NCBI RefSeq assembly: GCF_004570975.1
Contig: NZ_SPPC01000006.1
Coordinates: 124,001-188,000 of the forward strand
Length of the DNA: 64,000 nucleotides
Direction: 5' to 3'
From: Barnesiella sp. WM24
GTDB lineage: Bacteria > Bacteroidota > Bacteroidia > Bacteroidales > Muribaculaceae
In this document: positions 46,786-54,851 of the stretch, one piece after another
Position numbering within the stretch: position 1 is the first letter of the stretch
Layout of the letters: every line of letters starts with the position of its first letter
Program-made: the position numbers and the translations under genes
The notes under the pieces: generated by a model
Databases searched by the model: none
What the model saw: the letters and a program-made list of their open reading frames with translations, nothing else
Told to the model about the DNA's origin: nothing

Positions 46786-47647
46786 TTTGTTTGTTGTCAA
46801 GTCCGAGCCTGATTATTACCTCCTCAATCGAACAGGCTCCTTCGGCATCCATTTGTGAGTATTTCATGATACTCTCATTGAGAGATTCGTTCCAGTTATA
46901 CTCTCCATGCGTAAGATCCCCCCAAAGTACTCTACCCCATTGCAACTCAGGCAACTCCCGACCTATTACCCACCTCCCGTCAGGAGTCAGGATGTCGGCT
47001 TTCCGAGTTCCGTAGTTGTGGACGTAGAGTAAAAGGTTGCCCTTGGGATCACGAGCCAGATCGGGGTGTCGCGACCACCATTCAATAAGGCCTCCCAACC
47101 TTGGCAGACTGCGCGTCGAAGAGCAGAACATATAGTCACCGATTGCAGCCATATACAATGAGCGGTGGGCAAGTATCTCCCCGGAGTGTTCCAACAGTCA
47201 GTAGGCATGTTTACGAAACGAAGGATAATAGCACGACGTTGAAGCCAGCAGCAGGAGGCGTACATTCTCCGTTTGCGTCTCGCAGACATCCATTCCGCAA
47301 CACACATCAAGCACCTGTGGCAGACGAGAGAAACGAGTAGACAAAGAGTCAAGTTGCCCGGCTGTCACTCCGCTGTCCGGTCGACAGACTAGACGGAATA
47401 CCACACGCCTGTAGCCCCACAGCTTATAATTCACTACCAGCTCTCTTAACTGTCTGACAACATCGTCAATGGAATCTCCGGAGTAGATTCTGGAAAGGAA
47501 ACCCAAAGGCTCTTCCGCCAATAGCTTTACATCCTGCTCATAGTCCAGGGCAATCAGTCGGTGTCCTGACGGAATCTCTCCGCATAACGCCTGCTTTACC
47601 TCTTCCGGGGTGCTCATTCCTTCAGCTATAAAACTCGTTGTTTTCAT
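46766..47647 (-). pseudogene. FtsZ-C-domain-like protein interrupted by an in-frame TGA
   Basis: Two open stretches in the same frame, 149 aa from the ATG at 47647 and 142 aa to 46766, are separated only by TGA at 47198-47200. The second has no ATG until 16 codons in. Together they form a protein of about 293 residues. RRVVFRLVCRPDSGVTAGQL and DVCCGMDVCETQTENVRLLLL follow the order of the FtsZ/tubulin C-terminal sandwich (VLVNIT..D, VIG.S.D....VRVTVIA). I rate that likeness as suggestive only. The gene is first in the operon with the hydrolase, FFG and DprA-like genes and is preceded by a shared operator-promoter-leader. Confidence 0.6.
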
Positions 47648-47820
47648 TTTGTGTCGTCAGTATTATATTGTTTTGAGAGATTGTTGAGTATATTATAATA
47701 TAATATGAGACTGAGCGAATCAGTCACACACATGCAAAGATAGCCAATAAGCGGATACAGTGGTAGTTAAATCGTTTCTTGACACTGCAAGACCGATGTT
47801 TTTAACTCAATTTCTTGACA
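47648..47820 (-). promoter_or_regulatory. Cassette 1: leader, promoter and operator repeats
   Basis: Read on the minus strand: two direct repeats (47802-47820 and 47767-47784; core TGTCAAGAAA, 35 bp apart), then -7 TATCTTTG (47735-47742), then an AT-rich leader. The leader's GTGTCGTCAGTATTATATTG segment (47651-47670) abuts the start. A near-identical copy is at 49328-49498. Confidence 0.75.
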
Positions 47821-47831
47821 ATTATCAAGAA

Positions 47832-48770
47832 TCAGTCATCATCTTCCTCTTTTAAGAGATATGATTTGTCAATCGGTGTCTTGTTGAGCAGAAAGGCGTC
47901 AGAATTAAGTTTCCAAACTGAAATCTCACCCTCACTCTTTGACAGTTGTATCAACATGTCTTTATAATGGCTGGCAAATCTAAGCACATTTGAAAGATCT
48001 CTCGGCTCTATATGGTGCATGAACCTTAACAGTTTATCGTCAGGAAATCCGACAGAGCCGCCATCGTAAATTACTACTGCAAAATATCTTAACGGGTCGT
48101 GGTATTCGTCAGGTATGAAAAGTGCCAGCGGATGGTCGGTCTCTCGACATGTATTGACATATATGTCGAATGGCAGATGTGTCACAGTCTTGTCAAGCCG
48201 TTCCATATTCCATGCAAAACGAATATCCTTGGCAGGGAAATAAGTAAACCCTTCTATATTGAACTCATCGCTATCGATGGTATAATTCAGCATTAAATCA
48301 TCCTCGACACGTCCGTGAAACCCTATTTTATAGATTTCATCGCCAAGCAATTTATCGATTATGCCTACGAGTATGGCATCGGAAATCTCGCGGTCAACTT
48401 CAGCCACCATGCCATCCTCGTTACCATCGCTATAATAATGCGGAAATCTATTATAATATAACGGGTCTATATTATAGGTCGATTGACTATAGCTGACCAT
48501 ACTGTATTCAAGCATAAGCTTATCGTCGTCAAGACGCAGTTCTTTGGCTGCATAGAAGGCACCCTTGAAATGCCCCCAGAGATCACCGAGCTCAAAGAAT
48601 TCGTTTCGCTCTGCTTCCCGAAGGTATAGAGTGCTTTTTCCCTTCTCCTTCATACGGGATATGATTGCCGGGACACATTCAGTCCATACAAACTCCCTGC
48701 GTTCCTCTTCAATAGTCGATATTTGTCCGGCCATATCCGCAAGCCGGGTCTTCATTTCCTTGTTCGTCAT
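47832..48770 (-). CDS. Unrecognised 312-aa acidic protein
   Basis: I do not recognise this protein. It has no signal peptide or membrane segment, an N-terminal helical region (LADMAGQISTIEEERREFVW) and an acidic tail (LLKEEDDD). It is cotranscribed with the DUF285 gene, 20 nt downstream, from the cassette 2 promoter. Its stop lies 11 nt from the cassette 1 operator. Confidence 0.7.
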   Translation of the reverse strand: MTNKEMKTRLADMAGQISTIEEERREFVWTECVPAIISRMKEKGKSTLYLREAERNEFFELGDLWGHFKGAFYAAKELRLDDDKLMLEYSMVSYSQSTYNIDPLYYNRFPHYYSDGNEDGMVAEVDREISDAILVGIIDKLLGDEIYKIGFHGRVEDDLMLNYTIDSDEFNIEGFTYFPAKDIRFAWNMERLDKTVTHLPFDIYVNTCRETDHPLALFIPDEYHDPLRYFAVVIYDGGSVGFPDDKLLRFMHHIEPRDLSNVLRFASHYKDMLIQLSKSEGEISVWKLNSDAFLLNKTPIDKSYLLKEEDDD

Positions 48771-48790
48771 AGTCTTATAGTTTAGTGGTA

Positions 48791-49327
48791 TTAGAGTATT
48801 ATCTCCACTCCTTCCGGTAACTCGGCCTTGATTTTCTCTACGGTCTCGTCCGAACAGTTTTTCATGATTACGGTCTTGAGGCTACGGCAACCGTAGAACA
48901 TTTTGCCCACGTCAGCATTGGACGCGTCAAACGAACTGATATTCAGTGTAACCAGCTCGCTGCAATCCGCAAACATTCCAAACATCGATTCCACCTTTGA
49001 TGTGTCGAAATTGCTCAAATCAAGCGAAGTCAGCCCGTTACAACGCAGAAACATCTCACTCATATCCTCGACATTCGAGGTATCAAACGCGCTTAAATCA
49101 AGAGCCGTCAGCGCATGACAGTCAATGAACATTCCGCGCATGCTTTCCGCCTTTGAGGTGTCTAACCTGCTTAAATCAATCGAGGTCAGTTTCTCACAGA
49201 ATCCAAACATATAGCTCATTCTAATCACCTCTGAAGTATCGAGAGAGCTAATGTCAAGCGTCTCCATATCGCAAAGATTCGCATGTGAACACATATAGCC
49301 CATGTCGGTTTTATCGGGAATTTCCAT
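48791..49327 (-). CDS. Cytoplasmic DUF285 (BspA/mycoplasma-type LRR) repeat protein
   Basis: This 178-aa protein has five repeats of the type L-x-x-L-D-L-S-x-F-D-T-S-x-V-x-x-M-x-x-M-F-x-x-C, ending in ELPEGVEIIL. DUF285 repeats are usually on secreted proteins, but no signal peptide is present here (MEIPDKTDMGYMC). It ends in the same motif (SLKTVIM.NCS) as the longer DUF285 protein at 49590, so the two are paralogues. Target unknown. Confidence 0.85.
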   Translation of the reverse strand: MEIPDKTDMGYMCSHANLCDMETLDISSLDTSEVIRMSYMFGFCEKLTSIDLSRLDTSKAESMRGMFIDCHALTALDLSAFDTSNVEDMSEMFLRCNGLTSLDLSNFDTSKVESMFGMFADCSELVTLNISSFDASNADVGKMFYGCRSLKTVIMKNCSDETVEKIKAELPEGVEIIL

Positions 49328-49498
49328 TTTGTGTCGTCAGTATTATATTGTTTTGAGAGATTGTTGAGTATTATAATATGATAGCAGACTGAGTGAATCA
49401 GTTACACATATGCAAAGATAGCCAATAAGCGGATACAGTGATAGTTAAATCATTTCTTGACACTATATGACTGCTGTTTTTAACTCAATTTCTTGACA
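49328..49498 (-). promoter_or_regulatory. Cassette 2: leader, promoter and operator repeats
   Basis: Direct repeats at 49480-49498 and 49445-49462 are 35 bp apart. The -7 TATCTTTG is at 49413-49420 and the leader GTGTCGTCAGTATTATATTG at 49331-49350. This copy nearly matches cassette 1 over about 170 bp. Confidence 0.75.
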
Positions 49499-49527
49499 AA
49501 TCAACCTACGACTTTCAGGAGCAGAGT

Positions 49528-49580
49528 AAAAAATAAAGAGAGCGGTAGTTTAGTCTTCCTGACTGAATGCTACCGCTCTC
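49528..49580 (-). terminator. Terminator of the 49590-52404 operon
   Basis: GAGAGCGGTAG (49538-49548) and CTACCGCTCTC (49570-49580) form an 11-bp stem. On the minus strand it is followed by a T-rich run (49537-49528). Confidence 0.88.
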
Positions 49581-49589
49581 CTAACTGCG

Positions 49590-50687
49590 TCATTGAATGA
49601 TTTCCACACCTTCCGGTAACTTAGACTTGATTTTCTTGATAGTCGCTGCTGAACAGTTTCTCATAATCACGGTCTTGAGACTATCGCAGCCGACGAACAT
49701 GGCCTCCATATCCGTTACTTTCGATGTATCAAACGAGCTGAGGTCAAGTGTAGTCAGCTCTGTACAGTCGCTAAACATTTCTCTCATGTTCGTTACATTC
49801 GACGTGTCAAACGAACTGAGATTAAGTGTACTCAGAGCCGAACACCCCTCAAACATTCCAGACATATTAACTACTTTTGATGTATCAAAAGAGCTGAGGT
49901 CAAGTGTGGTCAGATCCGAACAATAACCAAACATAAGCGACATATTAACTACTTTTGATGTATCAAAAGAGCTGAGGTCAAGTGTGGTTTCTCCTCTCAA
50001 AAGAAACATCGATTGCATACTCGTCATTTCAGATGTCTCCTCGGGAATATCATCATCATCCACTTCTTCTATCTCCCAATCAGACATATCACCCCATGGG
50101 AATAGCGTATGAGAACTTGATCCACCACGAGGTATTTCCTCAATCTCATATATGAGGATGAATGTATCGTCATTTTTCTCTTTCAGAGCAGAGCGCAGGG
50201 CTTCAACGTCTTCCTCAGAGGAAATTTTTGTCCCTGTCAGTTCTTCAATACGCTTATAGACATCTTCGATGGTTCTGAAACTACCCGCTTCATCATCCTC
50301 GTCTTCTGAATAGCGCATATCAAGATAATACTTGTCGGGAAACCAGCCTTTTTCCGGGTTCTCTCTCTTCTGAGCAAGTTCATATGCCCATAATTCACCT
50401 TTAAAGTAGGGGCAAAGTGTCTCGAAGTTGTCACATACTTCATCCCATTCTTCAATGTAGGTTCTCCCGGCTCCTTCAAACACGAAAGATATACAATCTT
50501 CCTCACGTTTAAGCTCCGACCATTGACCTCTTCCATCTTCAGCCTCCTCGCGGTTAATCTCGGTCATTAGGTCACATAGCCATGGTCCACCTTCGGCATT
50601 CTCAACCTTCTGCATGATTCCGAACAAGCGGTCAAGCTCTTCCGGTTCGCCGGCTATGCGATATTCACAATAACTCCAGTCTGCCAT
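49590..50687 (-). CDS. Api92/DUF1281-like domain fused to DUF285 repeats
   Basis: Residues 1-130 (MADWSYCEYRIAGEPEELDR, FETLCPYFKGELWAYE) resemble the ferredoxin-fold Api92/DUF1281 domain found in phage and plasmid proteins. An acidic linker follows, then five DUF285 repeats from about 235, ending in LPEGVEIIQ. No signal peptide, so it is cytoplasmic. Two repeats are identical over 50 bp at DNA level (49861-49910 and 49939-49988, 78 bp apart), a recent duplication. It is the last gene of the operon starting at 52404. Confidence 0.78.
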   Translation of the reverse strand: MADWSYCEYRIAGEPEELDRLFGIMQKVENAEGGPWLCDLMTEINREEAEDGRGQWSELKREEDCISFVFEGAGRTYIEEWDEVCDNFETLCPYFKGELWAYELAQKRENPEKGWFPDKYYLDMRYSEDEDDEAGSFRTIEDVYKRIEELTGTKISSEEDVEALRSALKEKNDDTFILIYEIEEIPRGGSSSHTLFPWGDMSDWEIEEVDDDDIPEETSEMTSMQSMFLLRGETTLDLSSFDTSKVVNMSLMFGYCSDLTTLDLSSFDTSKVVNMSGMFEGCSALSTLNLSSFDTSNVTNMREMFSDCTELTTLDLSSFDTSKVTDMEAMFVGCDSLKTVIMRNCSAATIKKIKSKLPEGVEIIQ

Positions 50688-50753
50688 TATTTTTGATTTT
50701 AATTGTTATAAAATGTTTATTACAAAGGATAAACCTCTTTTCTTGATTTCTCG

Positions 50754-51020
50754 TCACGTCAGCAGCTTTGTGATGGCGAGCTTCACGGTGGCGATGAAGT
50801 CGGGGAAACGGTCGTCGGAGAAGATTTTCCACGGACGGAAGGCACAGAGCCACAATGCTGCGACCACACACAGCGCAATCTTAATCCACAGCGTATGCAT
50901 CACCGTCGCTGCCATCGCAATAGCCAACAGGGGTATCAGCCATTGCGATAGCAAAAACGATATGGTCACCAACAGGTTAAGTAGCAGACGTAGTTTTACC
51001 ATATACGCATTATCAGTCAT
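50754..51020 (-). CDS. Small two-helix membrane protein
   Basis: From the ATG at 51020 the product is 88 aa with hydrophobic segments LLLNLLVTISFLL.. and LLAIAMAATVMHTL, plus IALCVVAALWLCAF. The C-terminal amphipathic part (FSDDRFPDFIATVKLA) is soluble. The start overlaps the previous stop by 8 nt. Family unknown. Confidence 0.65.
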   Translation of the reverse strand: MTDNAYMVKLRLLLNLLVTISFLLSQWLIPLLAIAMAATVMHTLWIKIALCVVAALWLCAFRPWKIFSDDRFPDFIATVKLAITKLLT

Positions 51021-51477
51021 CGATGGGCAATGATAGCTCACAAATCATCGGAAAAAAATCGTCATCGTCATCAAGTTCGATGTCATAATCTAGCTTCCGA
51101 GAGCTATTAATCGTCTCAGCCATATACTTGTCGTTGGCTATCATGCGTCTGTAGGCGGTGTCATATACCACATACTTTACAGATGTCAGTCCGTCGATGG
51201 CCTTGATTCCATCATACACCTGAGGGATATAGTTGTTGGTACGCAGTTCGATGGTAAAACATCCCAAGCTATGATACTGGCGCACCCACTCAATACTATC
51301 TTCCGACAATGAATCTTTTATCCACTCTTTGGTCACCAAAGCACAAGCCGAGGCGATAGCCTCCTCTGAGCCTTTAAGCCCAATGATGGTTATGACCGGA
51401 TTGTCAACCTTGATAAAGGGACATCCGTCCATATCCACATTGTGATGATAAAACTTTGAATAGTTTTGGTCTGTCAT
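51013..51477 (-). CDS. Unrecognised 154-aa protein
   Basis: I do not recognise this soluble protein. It has a mixed alpha/beta pattern with ITIIGLKGSEEAIASACAL near the N-terminus and an acidic run (ELDDDDDFF) near the end. It lies between the 304-aa gene (12 nt upstream) and the small membrane protein (overlapping by 8 nt), so it is in the operon. Confidence 0.65.
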   Translation of the reverse strand: MTDQNYSKFYHHNVDMDGCPFIKVDNPVITIIGLKGSEEAIASACALVTKEWIKDSLSEDSIEWVRQYHSLGCFTIELRTNNYIPQVYDGIKAIDGLTSVKYVVYDTAYRRMIANDKYMAETINSSRKLDYDIELDDDDDFFPMICELSLPIDD

Positions 51478-51489
51478 GATTACCGACGG

Positions 51490-52404
51490 TTACTTTGCAG
51501 CGGGCAGTCCGTGATATTCATGGAGAGCCTCATATACATTTTGAGTGACACAGTTTAGTCGATAAATCGCATGCAGCTTGAACTGGTCCACACGGGAGAG
51601 GTCGACAGCCATTGCCTTTACGCAATTCGGTAGGATAATTGACGTCTTCCATACATCTTCGGGAAGTGCTTCAAGCGTATCAGACAGCTTGTTCCAGTCA
51701 ATGTCTCCGTCAGTAAAGAGCGAGTGGAACATAGGCTCCACCAATGAAGCTATTTCCTCTGACTTACCCTTATGACCATTGGCGCGAACTGCAGACTCAA
51801 GCATATGCTTTATCCCAGAGATAAGGCTATGGCTCGCAGCTTCCCACTTTGAAGGTTGATTCTGGGTCATACTGAAAGATCCCTCCTGTGGGTACAAAGA
51901 GATGAATTCATCCGGGGCTTGCTTCAGGAAGTCAAGATAGAACCGGTCTATCTTGCGTCGGCCTGTAGCCGGGTTGATTTCCTCACTTGCGTTGAGCCAT
52001 TCCTCTCGGTCAAAGTCATAGAAGTTGATGTCGCAGTCAACATCATTACCCCATTCACGAATCAGTGAATCCTCGATGTAGATAAACCACGGAGCTTTTG
52101 ATGCAATGGGAAGAGAAAGCACTTCTTTGAGTTCTTCTCCACGCCCGCGTCCGATAGGTATTATAAAGAAATGCTCTGTGTCGCATTTCATGATCTCAGG
52201 CAGTTGGGCATATGATGGAGCGACCCATGAATAGGGTCGAAGTTCGTCCTTGCCTCCGGGGATACGCTTATTTTCACCTACGAGTTGGTTTAACCTTGGA
52301 TAGTACATCTCTGAAGCGATTATGTGAGGCCTGGAATAGTCTCCGGCTTCAACATATTGCTTGATTGCCTTTATTGAGTCGGCAAAGTTCTTGGAATGAA
52401 GCAT
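51490..52404 (-). CDS. Unrecognised 304-aa protein
   Basis: I do not recognise this soluble protein. The N-terminal half has IKAIKQYVEAGD, PYSWVAPSYAQLPE and IPIGRGRGEELKE. The C-terminal half is helical, with a Trp/Leu-rich repeat-like region (DWNKLSDTLEALPEDVW). It has its own -7 element TACATTTG (52422-52429, minus strand), leaving a leader of about 10 nt, and begins the four-gene operon down to 49590. Confidence 0.68.
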   Translation of the reverse strand: MLHSKNFADSIKAIKQYVEAGDYSRPHIIASEMYYPRLNQLVGENKRIPGGKDELRPYSWVAPSYAQLPEIMKCDTEHFFIIPIGRGRGEELKEVLSLPIASKAPWFIYIEDSLIREWGNDVDCDINFYDFDREEWLNASEEINPATGRRKIDRFYLDFLKQAPDEFISLYPQEGSFSMTQNQPSKWEAASHSLISGIKHMLESAVRANGHKGKSEEIASLVEPMFHSLFTDGDIDWNKLSDTLEALPEDVWKTSIILPNCVKAMAVDLSRVDQFKLHAIYRLNCVTQNVYEALHEYHGLPAAK

Positions 52405-52421
52405 GGTAGTTGTTATTTTTG

Positions 52422-52429
52422 CAAATGTA
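52422..52429 (-). promoter_or_regulatory. -7 element of the 304-aa gene
   Basis: TACATTTG on the minus strand lies 17 nt before the ATG at 52404; the leader would be about 10 nt with no room for a ribosome-binding site. Confidence 0.5.
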
Positions 52430-52498
52430 AATGTTTTCCGTTTGCAATAACCTGATTTAACGTCATTTGGCGTTGTTATTGCTAACAGGGTAAAGTTC

Positions 52499-53635
52499 TC
52501 AGTGTTTTTTAAGGTTGTCGGTTGATGACATTGCGGTCAGACGGGTGGCAGCGGCGATATAGTCGAGTTCTACCCGGACAAGTGAAAGCAGCGGGGCTAT
52601 GAAGTCCCAGTCCACATTGTCGCAATACCATCCGCTGACGAGTGTAAGCGTTCCGGGACGGAAGGAATCGAGCTCTATTTTATGCTCATTCCTTCTTTTG
52701 TCTTTGACAGTTACAGTCTGTCCATTCACAGATGCTTTGATATTGTCGGTAATCTGACGCATGACAGTAAGCACCGGTTCGAGACGTATGAGAAGATCCT
52801 CCATGCGTTCGGTATGGTCGAGATGGATTTGCTTCAATGACTTTGCTTTCATAGGCTGCAAGCCGTTCTCACCTTCTGACAACAAAGGTATAGTACGTGA
52901 ATGCTCCTTGTCGACAATCCACACACTGCCCGTAGACCGCATAATCCGAAGACCTTCGAGTTCAGAAAGCCTATAGTCGCCCTTGGTTGTATGGAATACT
53001 ACTCGTCCGACTATGCTCTTTACCCAACTGTCATACCATCTCTTGAGATACAAAGGACTCCCGTCAGATGCAAGAATACCCTTGCGGACAAACATATCGA
53101 GATGGTAACGGTCTGCTGTTGAGAAAAGACTCCCAAGAATACGTATGGGGAAGAAAACATTCTTACCCGCGCTCATGCGGTCTTGTGTCTTGATACGAAG
53201 AGAGAATATGCCCGCCAGTGTATCATGGTCAAAAAACTCGAAGTCGGAATCAAGAGCGCTGTCGTCGAGCAGCTCTGTCTCACTATGATCTATGGCAGCA
53301 ACAGTGTCATCCTGAAGTGCGACAACATATTCAATGAATTTTTTCAGGTGGCTCACATTATCTTGAAGCCGCTTTTTCTCCGTCGGGTCTGTAGTGTTTC
53401 TACTCTTCTCTCCTATGGTGCCGACCAATGCTGTGAGGAAGTTCTCCGCACACCCTTTTGCCACAGCGTCGACAAGCCCGTCAAACAGGTCTTTATTGAC
53501 TATCGGAAGGAAGAATTCCCTGTTGACACGCCTTATGCCTGAGCAATAGCTGTCGGCGCTGCGTTTGGAATGTCCCTTGTTTAACCACCACTGACGGAAA
53601 CCTTCAAGGAACTTATCGGTATTAGTCTCGGTCAT
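52499..53635 (-). CDS. Recombinase-like protein with only a SAM-type DNA-binding domain
   Basis: Residues about 8-105 (FLEGFRQWWLNKGHSKRSADSY, then HLKKFIEYVV) resemble the SAM-like core-binding domain of tyrosine recombinases. The remaining 270 residues show no Arg/HxxR/Tyr catalytic motif. Instead there are GKNVFFPIRILGSLFSTADR and SIVGRVVFHTTKGDYRL. It may be a DNA-binding regulator or target selector. It is transcribed from the cassette 3 promoter through a leader of about 260 nt. Confidence 0.7.
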   Translation of the reverse strand: MTETNTDKFLEGFRQWWLNKGHSKRSADSYCSGIRRVNREFFLPIVNKDLFDGLVDAVAKGCAENFLTALVGTIGEKSRNTTDPTEKKRLQDNVSHLKKFIEYVVALQDDTVAAIDHSETELLDDSALDSDFEFFDHDTLAGIFSLRIKTQDRMSAGKNVFFPIRILGSLFSTADRYHLDMFVRKGILASDGSPLYLKRWYDSWVKSIVGRVVFHTTKGDYRLSELEGLRIMRSTGSVWIVDKEHSRTIPLLSEGENGLQPMKAKSLKQIHLDHTERMEDLLIRLEPVLTVMRQITDNIKASVNGQTVTVKDKRRNEHKIELDSFRPGTLTLVSGWYCDNVDWDFIAPLLSLVRVELDYIAAATRLTAMSSTDNLKKH

Positions 53636-53903
53636 TTGCCTGAGTTTAGCCTTTCCCGCTCCCCTGAGGAAAGAGATAAAATGACGAAAGCGTGGAAGCT
53701 GCTATCTTATCCCAAATGTGTCCAGGCGGTGGAAGAAGCCTTCAATGCTTGGGTATAAGTGCAAACTCCCACGCCGTATGAGTGTACGACGCGAGAGTGT
53801 CCACTTTTCCTCGCATTGGTCTCCAAGCTTCCACACTTCAGACACATGAGAATCAGTAAGACACTTTCGTGTTTTGACTATGAACCGCCTTAACGGTACA
53901 CTG
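53636..53903 (-). other. Long untranslated leader of the 378-aa gene
   Basis: Transcription from the -7 element at 53904-53911 should give about 260 nt before the ATG at 53635. GTGGAAGCT and AGCTTCCAC, and ATGTGTC and GACACAT, occur near its ends in an order that would cross (pseudoknot-like). I see no open frame of note. A structured or regulatory leader is possible but unproven. Confidence 0.4.
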
Positions 53904-54008
53904 CAAAGTTAAACATTATTTTGCGATTGACCAAGCTGTTTTGAGAATCAGAGTGTTAAATCCGTTCTTGACTCCAAAAATTAGTGATTTTAACATTATC
54001 TCTTGACA
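53904..54008 (-). promoter_or_regulatory. Cassette 3: promoter and operator repeats
   Basis: The -7 TAACTTTG (53904-53911) has upstream direct repeats at 53956-53973 and 53990-54008. They share the CTTGAC core of cassettes 1 and 2 and are 34 bp apart. Confidence 0.65.
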
Positions 54009-54046
54009 TAACCTCTCCGAAGACAAGCACTGTTACTTTACAAAAA

Positions 54047-54093
54047 GTGTCATCAGTATTATATTGTTTTTGAGTGAAAGAGGATATAATTAA
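54047..54093 (-). repeat. Orphan leader copy
   Basis: GTGTCATCAGTATTATATTG starts at 54047 and differs by one base from the leader segment just upstream of the starts at 47647 and 49327. No gene follows it on the minus strand; the cassette 3 operator comes next. It looks like the remains of a cassette whose gene was deleted. The plus-strand remainder (54094-54190) is AT-rich and holds no clear feature. Confidence 0.6.
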
Positions 54094-54190
54094 TATAATA
54101 AGGAGAAAAAAATTACAGTAACAGCCATCTTCGTATAAACTTTTTCATCAAGTTGATCTACCATTGATAGAAACTTCATAATTCAACAAA

Positions 54191-54358
54191 ATGAAAAAGT
54201 ATATCTCTCAACCCCTGCAAACAGTCCTCTTCTCGAATATCTGCAATACAATCAAAGCCATCTTGGCCAGGTATCATCCCAGAGGGATGCTATATGAATA
54301 TATCTACATCCACATCCTGTTAACATCAATTAACAATAAAATTTCACCCCAAATCTAG
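54191..54358 (+). CDS. Possible 55-aa small protein
   Basis: An ATG-TAG frame (MKKYISQPLQTVL...) of 55 residues, with a Lys-rich start and hydrophobic C-terminal half, precedes the plus-strand cargo genes. No family is recognised and no strong promoter is seen, so it may be chance. Confidence 0.3.
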   Translation: MKKYISQPLQTVLFSNICNTIKAILARYHPRGMLYEYIYIHILLTSINNKISPQI

Positions 54359-54435
54359 ACTTTCTACTCAATCCCTAATATAACTGGCAGAGAAGGCAAC
54401 GAAGCCGACTCTTTAAACCGCAAAAACAACCAGAT

Positions 54436-54843
54436 ATGGCAAATAAAACAAACTCAAAAAAAATGCATCATATGCATCGACAGTTAAAGTTTACCGTCCT
54501 CCAACAAATCTTTGCAAAGGGCAAAGGTCTGCATAGCTTCCTGAAAGACGAGGAGCTTAACAATCAAAAGAATGTGTTTTTCTTCCCTACAGAAGAGAAT
54601 GCACAGGGTACTAATGGCGAAGAAAGAATCGCCGCGTATATGCTGACCATCGAAGGGCGCATGAGAATCATAAAGGAGAAAGATGGCAAGTTCTTCTTTG
54701 TCCCCAGCTATAACGAGGGCTTGCTTGACGAAGCGGTCGAGATTCTACGAGAGGAGGTTGAATACAATGGTCGTTCATGCTTCTATCAGACTCTGAAGGA
54801 AATCGAGAGTGTCGTATCAGTCAACATCCAACCATTATTCTGA
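54436..54843 (+). CDS. Unrecognised 135-aa protein
   Basis: I do not recognise this soluble charged protein (LKFTVLQQIFAKGKGLHSFL, ERIAAYMLTIEGRMRIIKEK). It is first of three plus-strand cargo genes divergent from the rest of the cargo, and it ends 8 nt before the next ATG. Confidence 0.65.
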   Translation: MANKTNSKKMHHMHRQLKFTVLQQIFAKGKGLHSFLKDEELNNQKNVFFFPTEENAQGTNGEERIAAYMLTIEGRMRIIKEKDGKFFFVPSYNEGLLDEAVEILREEVEYNGRSCFYQTLKEIESVVSVNIQPLF

Positions 54844-54851
54844 CAGTCATT

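Noticed and set aside
49861-49988. Phase-variation switch from the identical repeats
   Set aside because: The 78-bp period is a multiple of three, so gain or loss keeps the frame and would change repeat number, not switch expression.
47000-54100. CRISPR array suspected from the repeated sequence in the cargo
   Set aside because: Only three to four copies exist, spaced kilobases apart at promoters, with no spacers or cas genes.
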